From Spongilla lacustris (taxonomy: Eukaryota; Porifera; Demospongiae; Spongillida; Spongillidae), in contig OX442430.1 in the NCBI GenBank assembly GCA_949361645.1, positions 7,426,351 to 7,490,350 on the forward strand: a stretch of 64,000 nt of DNA, given 5' to 3'. Positions 12,431 to 24,629 of the stretch are shown one piece after another. Each line of letters starts with the position of its first letter. Position 1 is the stretch's first letter. The notes beneath the pieces are model-generated. The model saw only the letters and a program-made list of their open reading frames with translations. It was not told the origin of the DNA and did no database searches. The translations under genes were made by a program, and so were the position numbers.

Positions 12431-14159
12431 ACACTGTGGCTCTGCATGCAGGCTGCCCAAAACAGGGGGTGGTGCTCAAGGCCAATGCCTCAGCTATTTT
12501 TTTCTAGGATAGCATCATGCACCATGCAATAATATGCACATACATAAAATATCGCATACACATAAACACACAACTGAAACAGCAAGAATAAACAGTCTTC
12601 AGTAGCAAAGAGAGTAAACGTGCTCATGATATAGAAGCAGCATTGCTATGAGAATGATTGCACTGCTGGATACTGTTGACGTTTTGTCTAACCTGAAGAC
12701 TATAGGAAAGACTGCTGCACAGTCACATGAACAGAAATGTTTCACAGATCTTATACTGCTTGTGCTGCCTCCCAACATAAAGAAGATCCTGGAGGTTGCA
12801 TGCATGCCAGTGAAAAGGGTGCTCCAAGCTGGCCTTTGGTCCTTCCTGTGCTTTTAGGGATGCCGTTTGCCTGCGCTATGGCTGCATGGTCTCTGCTACT
12901 AATGCCAAGTCACTGTGTTTGTGGCCACACCATGTCAGGTGTCTGTGCTAGTTGTTTTGTACCTGGTGTTCACCATCAAGAGGCTGAAGTGAAGGCTCTC
13001 TGTGCTCACATTATGGCAAACTAAAGAAAGAAATCCAGCTATAATGTCCCAGACTTTATTATGCCTTATGGAATGAAAACCTCCACAGGGACAGTTGAAA
13101 GCATGCTGGATCGACATGATCGACAGAGCGCTTTCTTTGATGTTAGGGTTTGTAACCCCTTTGCTATTTGTCATCGTAACTCCTCATTAGCCCAATACTA
13201 CCAGAAAAATGAACAAGAGAAGAAAAGAGTTGAGAATTCATGAAGTAGAGCATGGCTCATTTTCTCCGGCCATTAAAATCTTCTCAACATCTGGTGGCAG
13301 GGGTCCCATTGCAACTACATGCAGTGTACAAAAGGATTGCCTTACTGATCTCAGAAGAAAAATGACACTCCTTATAGCACAACTCTTTTCTGGCTCAGGT
13401 GAAGGCTGCGGAGTTTCTCCCTACTCTGCTTATAGCTATCATGTGCATAGAGGTTCGAGGTCTTCCATATTTCATCCTGTCCACCATTCAATTGTGGAAG
13501 ACATTGCATGAGCTTGCCTCTGCGGAGACAAGTTTATGAACATTAAATTAATTATATGTAATGTTACGTATGTATGTTTTATGTATAATATACCCCTGAT
13601 ACCTTGTGAACACAGTTAAACAATAACGGGATGAAGTTCCGGCACAACTTTCCATGCATGGGGTCAGCCCGGTCACACAAATAATGGCTGTGTTATAGAG
13701 CCTTGTCAACAATTGATTATTACCACAGCCGGGCACGTGGCGCAGTTTAGAGACACACGAGTGGGTGCTCAGTAGACACATAATGTCGTTTTTACCCTTT
13801 GTCCACATCCTTTTTGGATGTCACTAGACACGCGGGACATTTGCGGTAGGATTCCGCCCTAGATCTCAGCTTGTTACACTTCAGTGGTCGACCAACATGC
13901 ATCGTTAATCGCAAGGGCCTTTTAAGGGAGTCTAGTCGCGGCTGCGTTCAGGATAAGCATGAGGGCGGCCCTACAATGGAGGTAGGGGTGGGAGCGCAAA
14001 GATAATGGTCTGGGTGCTCACCATAACTCGGTGCACTCCGAACCATTATAAGTGGTCTCTCCTTTTTGTTAGTCCATTCCCCGGAAAACGTGTTCTTTTG
14101 TGCTAGATTTTCGTGCTCATCGACACCCCCGTGTTGCATTTCCGATTGAGGCACTCGAG
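12431..14159. other. intergenic, upstream of A2
   Basis: Several open frames of 60-100 codons exist on both strands, but none shows a recognisable family, splice structure or signal peptide. A weak TATA-like TATAAG at 14047..14052 is 113 bases upstream of the A2 ATG. Confidence 0.4.
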
Positions 14160-17100
14160 ATGAACACAGGCCTGCTTTTCCTTTTGATTGTGCTGCAAGT
14201 GAGTTATAATCGTCCATGCATTTGTGCGTTAGCTTAATTGAATTCAACCAAAACCCGATGAAATTTTAACAAGCACGGATGTATTGATGACTGTTTGTAG
14301 GGGGAAAACGCGTGCATACATTATTACATGAGTTGTACTAGCTGTACGCAGTGACGCATTTCTAAGAAGGTTACTTCAAACATTATGCGCATGCGCAGTA
14401 GTTATTACCCACACACGAACGATAGCCCAGGCTTGTTCAAAGGGCGCGGTGATTATACGTTAGCAAATAGTTATTAATATACACTTAGCTCGGATGATTA
14501 CTCTTGTGCACATGTGAAAGCTGCAGTTTTTCCTGTGACCACTGGAAAAAAAAAAAAAACGTTATTATTCTGCTGATCATAGCATATCATAGCTGCGGCT
14601 TTTCCTGTGACCTTTATGCGGGTCCACAGGCAACTGAAAAAAAAAAAGTTATTATTCTGCTGATCATAGTATCGACTAACGGAACAGCGTCTACAGGCTT
14701 ACATTAATGCTCTAAAATAGTATAGTCGCTTTTTGTACCTACGTTGATTCATTTCACGCCCTGTTTTATAATTATAATAAACGACCAAATCCACTAATGT
14801 TTGAATTCATTCCTCTATATCCTTCCTTTTAATGATAGACTGCTTCTTCTCTCCGGCTTTACAGATCTATACAGGTGCATGCTACGAGGTGCGACTCACA
14901 AAATGTGGAAACAGAAGGATTTACAACTACAGATCTGATACCTGTGAGTGTGCTCATATTCCCTCCAGATGCCAAAATCCTAAGCACGCATTCAATGAGA
15001 ATAAATGTCACTGCGAGTGTCAACACATCACGAAGTGTCCCCTGCCTAAAATATTTAGTCATAAGTCTTGCAGCTGTGAATGTCCGCACATCAAACCCTA
15101 TTGCGTGCATCCTAAAGTTTTCAGCACTGACACTTGCAGATGTGAATATCATTCAAAAGCCCAGTGTCCACAAAACCAAGAATATAACCCAGTGATCAAA
15201 AAGTGTGAATGCCTTAAATCCCTTTATTGTCCACCACACTTGACCCTAAACAGAGACATATGTCAGTGTGAATGTCTGACAGCACCTATTTCATGCCCAT
15301 TTAAGCTATTTGACAAGACTTCTTGTAAATGCAAGAAATCTAGTTGCAGTATAGGGTCTTGTCCATCACCAAAGGTTTTGGATATGCAGTCTTGTGCATG
15401 CATCTGTCCCAGTGATCATAAGCATTTATGTTCACATCTGGAAGAATTTGATGAGAGCACATGTAGCTGTCAATGCAAAAATGTGGAGACATGTTTACCA
15501 CCAAAAGCATTTAATCCTGTATCATGCCAGTGTGAACTGCCCCCTAAATCAAAATGCTATGAAGAAAGAGCTTCCAAGTCCTGCCCATCACCGAAGGTTT
15601 TGGATGTTGAGTCTTGCACATGCAACTGTTCCAATGACTATAAGCATTTGTGTTCACATGTGGAAGAATTTGATGAGAGCACGTGTGGCTGTCGATGCAA
15701 AAATGTGGGAAAATGTTTACCACCAAAAAAATTTAATCCTGTATCCTGCCAGTGTGAACTTCCCCATAAATCAAAATGCTATGAAGAAAGTGCTTCCAAA
15801 TCCTGCCCATCACCGAAGGTTTTGGATGTTGAGTCTTGCAAATGCATTTGTCCCAATGATTATAAGCATTCATGTACAAATCTGGAAGAATTTGATGAGA
15901 GCACATGTAGCTGTCAGTGCAAAAATGTGGGAAAATGTTTACCACCAAAGGCATTTAATCCTGTATCCTGCCAGTGTGAACTGCCTCTGAAAGCAAAATG
16001 CTATGAAGAAAGTGCTTCCAAGTCCTGCCCATCACCAAAAGTTTTGGATGGTGAGTCTTGCACTTGCATCTGTCCCAAAGATTATAAGCATTCATGTACA
16101 AAGCTGGAAGAATTTGATGAGAGCACATGTAGCTGTCAGTGCAAAAATGTGAGAAAATGCTTACCACCAAAAGAATTTAATCCTGTATCCTGCCAGTGCG
16201 AACTGCCTCCTTATGCAAAATGCTATGAAGGAAGTGCTTCCAAGTCCTGCCCATCACCAAAGGTTTTGGATGTTGAGTCTTGCACATGCATCTGTCCCAA
16301 AGATTATAAGCATTTGTGTACAAAGCTGGAAGAATTTGATGAGAGCACATGTAGCTGTCAGTGCAAAAATGTGGGAAAATGTTTACCACCAAAGGCATTT
16401 AATCCTGTATCCTGCCAGTGTGAACTGCCTCCGAAAGCAAAATGCTATGAAGAAAGTGCTTCCAAGTCCTGCCCATCACCAAAAGTTTTGGATGGTGAGT
16501 CTTGCACTTGCATCTGTCCCAATGATTATAAGCATTCATGTACAAATCTGGAAGAATTTGATGAGAGCACATGTAGCTGTCAGTGCAAAAATGTGAGAAA
16601 ATGCTTACCACCAAAAGAATTTAATCCTGTATCCTGCCAGTGCGAACTGCCTCCTTATGCAAAATGCTATGAAGGAAGTGCTTCCAAGTCCTGCCCATCA
16701 CCAAAGGTTTTGGATGTTGAGTCTTGCACATGCATCTGTCCCAAAGATTATAAGCATTTGTGTACAAAGCTGGAAGAATTTGATGAGAGCACATGTAGCT
16801 GTCAGTGCAAAAATGTGGAGGAATGTTTACCCCCAAAAGCATTTAATCCTGTATCCTGCCAGTGTGACCTGCCTCCTTATGCAAAATGCTACGAAGAATA
16901 TGCTTTCAAGTCCTGCCCATCACCAAAGGTTTTGGATGTTGAGTCTTGCACATGCATCTGTCCTAGTGATCGAAAGAGTTCATGTTCTAATCTGGAAGAA
17001 TTTGATGAGAGCACATGTAGTTGTCAGTGCAAAAATGTGAAGAAATGTTTACCACCAAAGGCATTTAATCCTGTATCCTGCCAGTGTGAACTGCCTCTGA

Positions 17101-17801
17101 AAGCAAAATGCTATGAAGAAAGTGCTTCCAAATCCTGCCCATCTCCGAAGGTCTTGGATGTTGAGTCTTGCACATGCATCTGTCCTAGTTATCCTAAGAG
17201 TTTGTGTTCTAATCTGGAAGAATTTGATGAGAGCACGTGTAGTTGTCAATGCAAAAATGTGGAAAATTGTTTACCACCAAAAACATTTAATCCTGTATCC
17301 TGCCAGTGTGAACTGCCCACTTATGCAAACTGCAACAAAGAAAGTACTTCTAAGTTCTGCCCCAGGCCTCTTGATTGGCACCGTCATTGTGGTCTAAAAG
17401 ATTGCTCGGATGGTTACGAACTGGACACCAGCTCATGCACATGTGTATGCACAAAGATGTGCGAGGCGGGCTACAACCTAATTGGCTGCCAGTGTGTGCC
17501 TGCTGGAGGAGGCTGCGAGCATGCCAGGGACCAGTATGACTGCCAAGCAACCATATGCAACAACAGCACTGGCGCATATTGCACGTGAGTATATTTAGAA
17601 CTATATAACCATACCTATGCATCCCTCACGGCTGGGCTCTCTTTGATTAGGTATGTTGAAAGTTCCAAGAGCTGCGCGTGTCCTTGTTGTGTTTCCTATC
17701 AAGGAGAGAAGCACAATGGCTGGTGTCTTGATTGGTCAAGGTTTGGGAGGGATCTCTGTGTGTTAGGCTATAACAGCCAGTTTTGCAAGTGGATATGTTG
17801 A
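14160..17801 (+). CDS. A2: secreted CXCXC-repeat protein with CPCC cap
   Basis: Exons are 14160..14198, 14865..17584 and 17651..17801 (969 aa). Exon 1 encodes MNTGLLFLLIVLQ and ends in phase 0 at GTGAGT. Exon 2 follows a GGCTTTACAG acceptor and begins IYTGACYEV, completing the signal peptide. After six or so diverged Cys units come nine copies of a 74-residue unit (SCPSPKVLD...EEFDESTCSCQCK...FNPVSCQCELP), from about 15358 to 17350. Exon 2 ends at GTGAGT in phase 2 after GAYC. Exon 3 supplies the cap (SCACPCCVSYQ...WCLDWSRFG...FCKWIC). An ATG at 14832 lies in the intron and is not the start: the exon plan of A1 and A3 and the hydrophobic 14160 exon argue against it. No canonical AATAAA was found close downstream. 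Confidence 0.85.
14199..14864 (+). other. A2 intron 1
   Basis: A 666-base intron. It contains two copies of a CTGCAGTTTTTCCTGTGACC-like block (14521 and 14596), each followed by a poly-A run and GTTATTATTCTGCTGATCAT. Confidence 0.7.
15358..17350 (+). repeat. A2 coding tandem array, 222-bp unit
   Basis: Nine 74-codon copies. Copies 4-5 and 6-7 are nearly identical to each other as pairs, giving a 444-base higher-order repeat on top of the 222-base unit. Confidence 0.85.
17651..17801 (+). other. A2 exon 3: CPCC cap
   Basis: Follows a TTTGATTAG acceptor and completes the codon AC|G. Encodes 49 residues with CACPCCV, WC, LC and CKWIC before TGA. Confidence 0.85.
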
Positions 17802-18518
17802 ACAAAATCGGCCCTATTTCTGTGCATTGCTTTTTTGCTGCTAGCTCAAATTATCATATTATGCTATAATTGTATTTGTGTACAATGTATACATGCATAT
17901 GTACATGTATATATGTATATTTATGCATATAGGTTCATTATGATTACTACATGATCAAAGAAAGAAAATACAGATTCGACCTAAATATATTTTGATTCCC
18001 CATTTCTCAATAAGCTGGGAGTAATTGCTTCGTCTGTTCCAGCCACAACAACGCCGGACAGCATGCACCCAGCCGAAAAATACTATTATGTAGGCCTATG
18101 TGCCTCTGTGGTTCAAGGTCATCCGGCATACAATCATGTTTTTATCAGTTGCAACCTTTATATATTTTGTTTAGTTTAAATGCAATATTGTTTAACTCTC
18201 CGAATGAAAAAAAATAGAATTTTAAAAAATGTCAGTATCTAAATATGGCAGGACTTTTTCCCGTTGCCTTGGAGATGAAAAAACTGATCTGCATTCTTAG
18301 TGTCCGATCAGCACGAGCCCTCCAACCATGAGATTTCACAACTTTTTTTTTTAACCGTAAGTTTAAAATTTGTGCAAAATGACGATATTAGTCGAGATAT
18401 TAGTGTAATAGAAATGGCTTACACGAGGCAACTCCATTTATACTCCAGCAGTGTACTATTTTAGCTCGACCGCTTAAACTTATTGCACACTATTAATAGT
18501 AACCGCTACGCTCGTACA
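17802..18518. other. intergenic, nothing recognised
   Basis: AT-rich sequence with no supported feature. Confidence 0.5.
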
Positions 18519-18660
18519 TAGTTGGGCGTAGCCCGACCTTCGCGTTTTGGCGGAAGGTCGGGTACCTGGAACAAAAAATTATCAGACCCAGTGTACGAGC
18601 TAGTTGGGCCTAGGCGGCATACCTTCGCGTTTGGTGGAAGGTCGGTCGATTGGGTAGACG
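18519..18660. repeat. partial TAGTTGGGCGTAGCCCGACC repeats
   Basis: Two direct partial copies (from 18519 and about 18601) of the terminal sequence of the MITE family seen complete at 46683..47229. Each contains an inner CTTCGCGTTTTGGCGGAAGG hairpin. Confidence 0.6.
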
Positions 18661-19299
18661 GCCGTACGGGTACCAAACCCGTACAGTTTTTGTACGGGTG
18701 TAATGCAATCGGGCAATGAATTTGGCGCATTTACAATCGCATCAATGAATAATTGTATACTTGTGCGAGGTTGGCTTTACTACCAGCGGCCGCAGGATGT
18801 ATTTATTGGGCAATAATTGGCACATTGAAATGCTGCATTCTGATTCACTGTAAAAAACTATACGGGTTAATATTTTGTGGCACCAACCAGAATGAAGGCG
18901 TATGAGCTGCTACGGTTTGACAGCTTACTAGTACTGTTGCGTCTCGCTGAGAGACGACCAGCAGTGTCATTAGCGGGAAGCTCACTGCTGCGAGGTCCCG
19001 GGTAAGCTCCTCAGTCTAAATAGCTTGTGGATATTTGTCAGCTAGTAGGCGAAGTTTCGCTATCGTACGTTGTGAGGACTGCTAAGAATACCAGGCCAGA
19101 TGACAACTTGAGGATAATATAATAAACTCATTTCCCCGGCTATCCTACGCATTCTATTTAGCGCCCACCACCACATGCCATCTGAATGTAATGGCTGAAG
19201 TTGACAGCTGGAGAAGCCATGTTGTGTGAATGCTCTGCGCGCGCGTACTTGCTCTTTTGAGTCGCTCTTCTTAAGCGCATATAGACCCATCCATTTATT
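18661..19299. other. intergenic, nothing recognised
   Basis: No supported gene. An open frame at 19060..19350 on the minus strand has no recognisable family. Confidence 0.4.
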
Positions 19300-19307
19300 T
19301 GTACTAG

Positions 19308-21742
19308 CAGTGATGCCGCGGCCAGCTTTTGACAATCCGGTCACGTTCACGGCTGGCCGTTTGGATATAGACGGTCACGTTCACGGTCAAAGATGGACCG
19401 TATGATTTCAATACGGTCACGTACAGGGCTGGCCGTCAACCGTCAAAATTTTAATACGGTCACGGACGGTCATTATTTATGCTATAGAAGTTTGGCATGC
19501 ACGTATCAATAGAAATGGTTCATGAACGGTAAGCATGGGCATAGCAGAGCAAGTGTGAAAGAACAGATTCAATTAACTAAAGGCTTTATTGCAGCTGAGA
19601 AAGAGAACAGATTCAATCCTGGCTGGATCCATCCTCCATCTTCACAATGATGTTAAATTGTACGGGCTTAGTGTCACCAAATGGTGACACTAAGGCATAC
19701 CTTTTCATTATTATTTATGCTATATATGTGGAAAATGTTGAGTTCTTCATACTTATACCATGCAACAATTACTAAATGAACTTTTTATACTGCAAAAATT
19801 GAGTCAGTTGCTCTCTCCTATCTATCACAGTGGATAAACAAAGTATAACTTGATCAAAAAAAAAAGTTGAAATCTTCCTATCAGTAATGCATATAATGCA
19901 GTATCTATTCTGATTGACATTTTGAAGCTATAGTCCACCTAACGGTTAGAGGATTTACCCTGTTTCACAGCTTGAAAAGCTATTTAATTTCAAGTAGCTA
20001 TATTGGAAACACAGAAACAATCAAGACAATTTTACATGTTCCAAGCTGTGCATAGATAAAAAATTCATAGCCCACCAACGATGTGTGAATTTCGATTTTA
20101 TCTTAATACTCATATTACGGTCAAACAGCCCTTGCTACTAGGAATGTCGAAGCGAGACGTTAGAGTTCCTATTGGCCATAATTTCTGTGTGGGTTTATGG
20201 ACAGTGAGAAAGCGGTGGAGAAATGGAGCGAGAGCAACTTCGGAGCACTACGTGGAGGGAGCGCTATGCTGTTTGGAAAAGTGAAAGAGATAATTAATTC
20301 CTCCGATTTTGTTATCTATTTTCCTTACGACAGTACAGAAATGGAAGTCGGCAGAAACATATTCATGTACTGACTGACAGCTATGAGATATAGCAGAGGC
20401 ATTTTGTGCGTAAGATACCGAAAGGCCAGAGGTCACGTGCGGAAGCGGCAGAAGTACAAATAAGCGGGAGTGATTCAGGTAGTGACGATGAGACTGAACA
20501 GAAGAGCAGGAAGAAAAGGATAGTTCTAACCCTAACGCCTCTGGTAGTAACGTTCTATCTTGGGTTTTTGAGCCCATTCTAGAAGATCCCCGCTCGGTGA
20601 TGTACCCCAGTATCGAGCCAAAACTTCGGTGTGGTGAGCTTCAGTATAACGACAGCTCTGTTGATACCTCACTGATTTGGATTCTATTCCTATTGCTTTT
20701 GCGGAACAGTGCCTTGATGACGAGTGGACAAGTCTGCTAACTATCGGCGAATTACTGACTTTTCTTGGAGCTATTTGCTTTATGTTATGCTCCCCTTTGG
20801 GTGGTAGTCGTCGTCGCTATTGGCATTGGATGGGTGATGAAATCTTCCCTGCAGCTAATTTAGGATTCCTGCAAAGAAACGCAGAAATTCAGTGTCTGAT
20901 GATGAGCTGAGAACGGTTGATCTTTGTTAAAAACCTCAGCGGTTTTTGTGGGATACCTTGTGGAAGCCTAGTGAATAATGTTTTCCCTCATTATACCTTT
21001 CCAACTTTTGTCTTCACTTTGATTTAAGATAGTATCGTTGGCTTTGCATCAGTAAAAAAAACAAAACTATATTTGTGTTTTCCAATCATTTGTGTACTGA
21101 TTTTGCGCAAGTTTTTATTTAACACTTGCTTTTTTCATAAAACTATGTATCATTAAACTTAGTGTCACCATTTGGTGACACTAACTTCTTATTGTCACCA
21201 AATGGTGACACTAGTACAACTTAACAATGAGTCTCAACTGGGAGAAAACTCGCTCGCACGTGGAATCCACGCGATATGGCATGTCGCGTCCCCAGACCCA
21301 CATTCGGCAGCAGCTGATGGATTACATCGCATATTACGAATACATATCAGGCTGGGGACGAGACTATGTCATGGCGAGGGGGACAACGTAAATAATAAAA
21401 ATTTTAATGATTCCATAGCCACGTGTTGGTGACAGTCGGGTGGGTTTGCTGCAGACTTCACCGCGCTATCAGGTGGCTTATCCTCAAAGGTTTTTGGAAA
21501 GACGACATTTGCCACGCAGGGAAAAAAATCCACTGCACGTGACGCTAGTGACGTGAATAGGCTTAATGGACCGTCAAAAGTTCTGACGGCCACGGACGGC
21601 CAGCAAATAAATTTGACGGCCAATTATTTTTCACGGTTTAATCACGTGATCGGTAAGCTTCCCGGTCACGGTCACGGTCGGCCGTCAAAAACCGTCAAAT
21701 GAATACGGTCACGGACGGTCCGTGCTGGCCGCGGCATCACTG
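19308..21742. mobile_element. hAT-like element 1 with 8-bp target duplication
   Basis: Perfect 19-base terminal inverted repeats start CAGTGATGCCGCGGCCAGC. They are flanked by identical 8-bp duplications TGTACTAG (19300..19307 and 21743..21750). CAGTG ends and 8-bp duplications are hallmarks of hAT transposons. Subterminal zones carry many GGTCACGG and CCGTCAAA motifs. Inside are palindromes CACCAAATGGTG at 19677 and near 21170 and 21200, possibly the ends of a nested element. Open frames of about 70 codons (20081..20284, 20677..20910) do not match a transposase I recognise, so the copy looks non-autonomous. Confidence 0.85.
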
Positions 21743-21750
21743 TGTACTAG

Positions 21751-22157
21751 GCTGCCAATCTTTTCACCCGATAAGTCACAAGTTACGACTATGATGACGA
21801 CACCCAAACATCTAGTGACAACACAAATATTGCGTAACACTCCGCACCCCTGGCTGCAACGTGGCATGTGCGTAGCAGTTATGTAATCCATCCGCTGCTG
21901 TGACATTCGTGGGTCTGGGTACGAGACACTTATGAAAGCAACTCAAATGAAAACTGATGCGTAAAACATTTACTGATGGTTTACAGAAATTTTACCCATG
22001 CCTGCAATAAGTCGCCCCGTGTATCCTGGCTTTATAATAAGATCTGTACACCAGCTGATTTGCTATATTAAAATGCAGGCAGAGTCAAAGGCTCGCACAC
22101 TGTTCTCTCATTTAACGAACAGTGTGCATGCCGCATGCGTGTACACATGCAGCGTGC
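21751..22157. other. intergenic, 3' of A3
   Basis: No gene. GGGTCTGGGTACGAGAC at 21911 belongs to the repeat family also found at 22353..22419. Confidence 0.5.
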
Positions 22158-22311
22158 TTAACACGTCCATTTGCAGTAGTCCACGTTGTTTGTTAGCAAG
22201 CAGTATTGCTTCCCGAACTTGGAGAGATCGAGGCACCAGTCAGATATGTCGTCGTTGGGGTACTTTGGCACGCAGCAGGGACACACGCAGGAATTCGTCT
22301 CATCAATATAC
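22158..22311 (-). other. A3 exon 3: CPCC cap
   Basis: Follows a CCATGCAG acceptor and completes AT|G. Encodes 50 residues ending CKWTC and TAA. Confidence 0.85.
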
Positions 22312-24019
22312 CTGCATGGGCGTAATATTAATTATGCAGTGACTATACGTTTGTCGCGTACCCAGACCCAAGTATGTAACGGATGGATCGCTACGTACAT
22401 TTGGGTCTGGGTACGAGACTAACGTGTATGATATTGAGCGTAGCCCGACATTCGCGTATATTGGCGCCAATAGGCGAAGGTCGGGCTACGCCCAACGACA
22501 TCGTATATATGCCTTGACACATAAATCGCTATACGATGCACTTACATGCATTGCCTTCCCGAGGTCTTACAACGCAAGTATCGGCACTCTTCGCTATCTC
22601 TGGCGTCTTCACATCCGAGCGGACATTGCCTACCGGTTTGGCGGTTTCTATAACTATGCCCCGGTTTACACTCGTCGGGTACACAGGAGCAGGTGACGTG
22701 GTCGAAGCTCCACCTACGCGGACAGTTTTGCAAGTTACATACGCAGGAGCACGTGTCAAGATTCCATATGAATCCATCTGGACAGTCCTCGCGCTCGCTG
22801 CATTCACAGGTACACGTTTCTGTGCTGAGGGTCTTGCTCGGCGTGCACGAAAGTAATGATGGGCACTCACAGCGACATGTCTCGGTATTGAACTGCATTG
22901 GCGAGAGGCACTCAGCCTCAGCCGCCATTTCGTTGCACTCACAAGCACACGTCTCTTTGTTGAAATGGCTCAGATATGGACAAGAGTAGTTGGGCATACC
23001 AAAGCAGCTGCACGTTTGGTTACTAGACGTGCTCGACGTCAACTGGCGGCAGCCGTCATATCTGCAGACGCACTGGCACGTCTCGTCGTCAAAGTGCTCA
23101 TTTGGAGAGCACACCGCCTTGGGGAGGAGGCACTCACAAGTGCAGAGATCTCTATTTAGAAGTTTATGCGAAGGGCAGTCTAACGACTCCATGCAGTCAC
23201 ATCCTTTATTAGCGGTGAGGACTTGTTGAGGTGGACAGACGATAACATCTTCGTCTTGAGTGCTGCGGAGACAATTGCAAGCCTATAAAGGAAGATTATG
23301 TATAACTTGAAGAAGTAACTGACAGAAGCTTGAAGTATAAAAGTTACACGTACAAGCATATATTAACTTAGTCTCGCGTGCCATGACGTAATAATATCTC
23401 ATTAATTACGAGACTGATTAACTGAGGAGGAGTTTTATATGAACCTCCAAGTATACATGTCGGGCGTGCATGCAACAAGAGCCATAGTAAGTATAGCTTC
23501 AGACCTCGTCTCGGCCCCAGACACTTCATCGCTGCAGCCTAGCTCTGATAAGCGTAGGCTAGCGGTTATCCATTCTATATGGGTCTGGTGCCAAAACGAT
23601 GGTTCATGCAAGAATAAAATAGTGTGAATGCACGTGAAGCATTCATGACGTGATACTCAGTGCATGTTAATCGTGTGTGTATCGAAAACAATCAGTATGA
23701 TGTCACCACTTATACTAATGTATAACCGAATGTGGTTTCATTGTTCCATTGTACCAAGTACATCGCGAATATGCTTGTGTGCAGATTGTGCATGCATTCG
23801 TGTAAGTGTGCATTAGTATGTGAGGTGCGTTACCGTGCGTACAAACGGACTTTGTGTGTGTGCGTGTGCATGCATGTGTGTGTGTGTGTGCATGTGCGTG
23901 TCACTGTGTGTGCATCCATGAGTGTACGCGCGCAAACGCGTATACTGAAATGTACAGTATACAAATCAACTTACCATTAGCATCAAAAGCATTATGCACG
24001 TAGTCGTTGTGTTCGCCAT
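22158..24019 (-). CDS. A3: short secreted CXCXC protein with CPCC cap
   Basis: Exons on the minus strand are 23975..24019, 22546..23282 and 22158..22311 (311 aa). Exon 1 encodes MANTTTTCIMLLMLM and ends in phase 0 at GTAAGT. Exon 2 follows a TTTATAG acceptor (ACNCLRST...) and has about nine diverged Cys units such as CPSHKLLNRDLCTCEC and CLSPMQFNTETCRCEC, with no recent tandem amplification. It ends in phase 2 at GTAAGT after RQC. Exon 3 is the cap (YIDETNSCVCPCCVP...WCLDLSKFG...YCKWTC). TATATA lies at 24105..24110, about 86 bases upstream of the ATG. The exon plan and cap equal those of A1 and A2. Confidence 0.85.
22353..22419. repeat. hairpin in A3 intron 2 (GTCTCGTACCCAGACCC family)
   Basis: CGTACCCAGACCCAA and its complement bracket about 35 bases. 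The same terminal sequence occurs singly at 21911. Confidence 0.65.
22434..22495. repeat. hairpin in A3 intron 2 (TTGGGCGTAGCCCGACC family)
   Basis: A roughly 60-base palindrome with TTG-GCGTAGCCCGAC arms, related to the elements at 18519, 25732 and 46683. Two different hairpins therefore share the 234-base intron 22312..22545. Confidence 0.65.
23283..23974 (-). other. A3 intron 1
   Basis: A 692-base intron, GTAAGT donor and TTTATAG acceptor. It carries a TG-rich stretch at 23853-23915. No coding sequence is seen. Confidence 0.75.
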
Positions 24020-24104
24020 TACAACCGAGTTGCGGATCGACGATCCAACCGTCGTATAATATTGTGTTAACTCTTGGTTTCAGACCACTGCGGCGCCGCG
24101 CTTG

Positions 24105-24110
24105 TATATA
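24105..24110 (-). promoter_or_regulatory. putative TATA box of A3
   Basis: TATATA on the minus strand, 86 bases upstream of the A3 ATG. Position is plausible; other core elements are not clear. Confidence 0.35.
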
Positions 24111-24239
24111 GCGTAGCACTAAAGGTGCGGATCCTCGAGTGTATACTATATTGAGTAAGCTATACGTCAGTTATTTCATGAGGGTCGAACCCTTCAGTAC
24201 ATAGTTGCATCAACACAAGAGATATTTTGACTATATGTT

Positions 24240-24625
24240 TAGCTGTTAAAATTGAACTTTACTGGGAAGGACGACAAAGCATTGAAAATGTATTTTTAAG
24301 AAATGAAAATAATTTAAATCCCGTAACATTAATTTAAATCACGTAATTTTATTCACATGAACAATTTGCGCGCATGCATGCATGTTTTCGCGCTCGATTC
24401 GCGCCAATCATTTGGGCAAATTGCGCGTCCCGCTCCATGTATATGCATGGAGGCGGTGATTGTATCATTGGCGCGAATCAAGCGGGAAAACGAGCACGTA
24501 CTTTGTTCAACTATATACCGGTATAATCTCCGTAACGGATGCATGGCATAAAATTTAACGAACATGCAGAACAATCCAATAGCTAAGGGACCTCTCTACC
24601 TACAAATTGAACTGATTTGAAGGGA
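24240..24625. mobile_element. second copy of the 10.8-kb foldback family (partial)
   Basis: GATTCGCGCCAATCATTTGG...CATTGGCGCGAATCAAGC and CTCCGTAACGGATG match the core of 10756..11445. The outer arms are decayed. Confidence 0.5.
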
Positions 24626-24629
24626 TTTG

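Noticed and set aside
12648..13511. Several 60-100 codon frames as genes
   Set aside because: No signal peptide, conserved motif or splice signals recognised, and the overlapping frames on both strands are of chance length.
14832..14864. ATG at 14832 as the A2 start
   Set aside because: It lies before a good acceptor (TTTACAG). The upstream signal-peptide exon matches the plan of A1 and A3.
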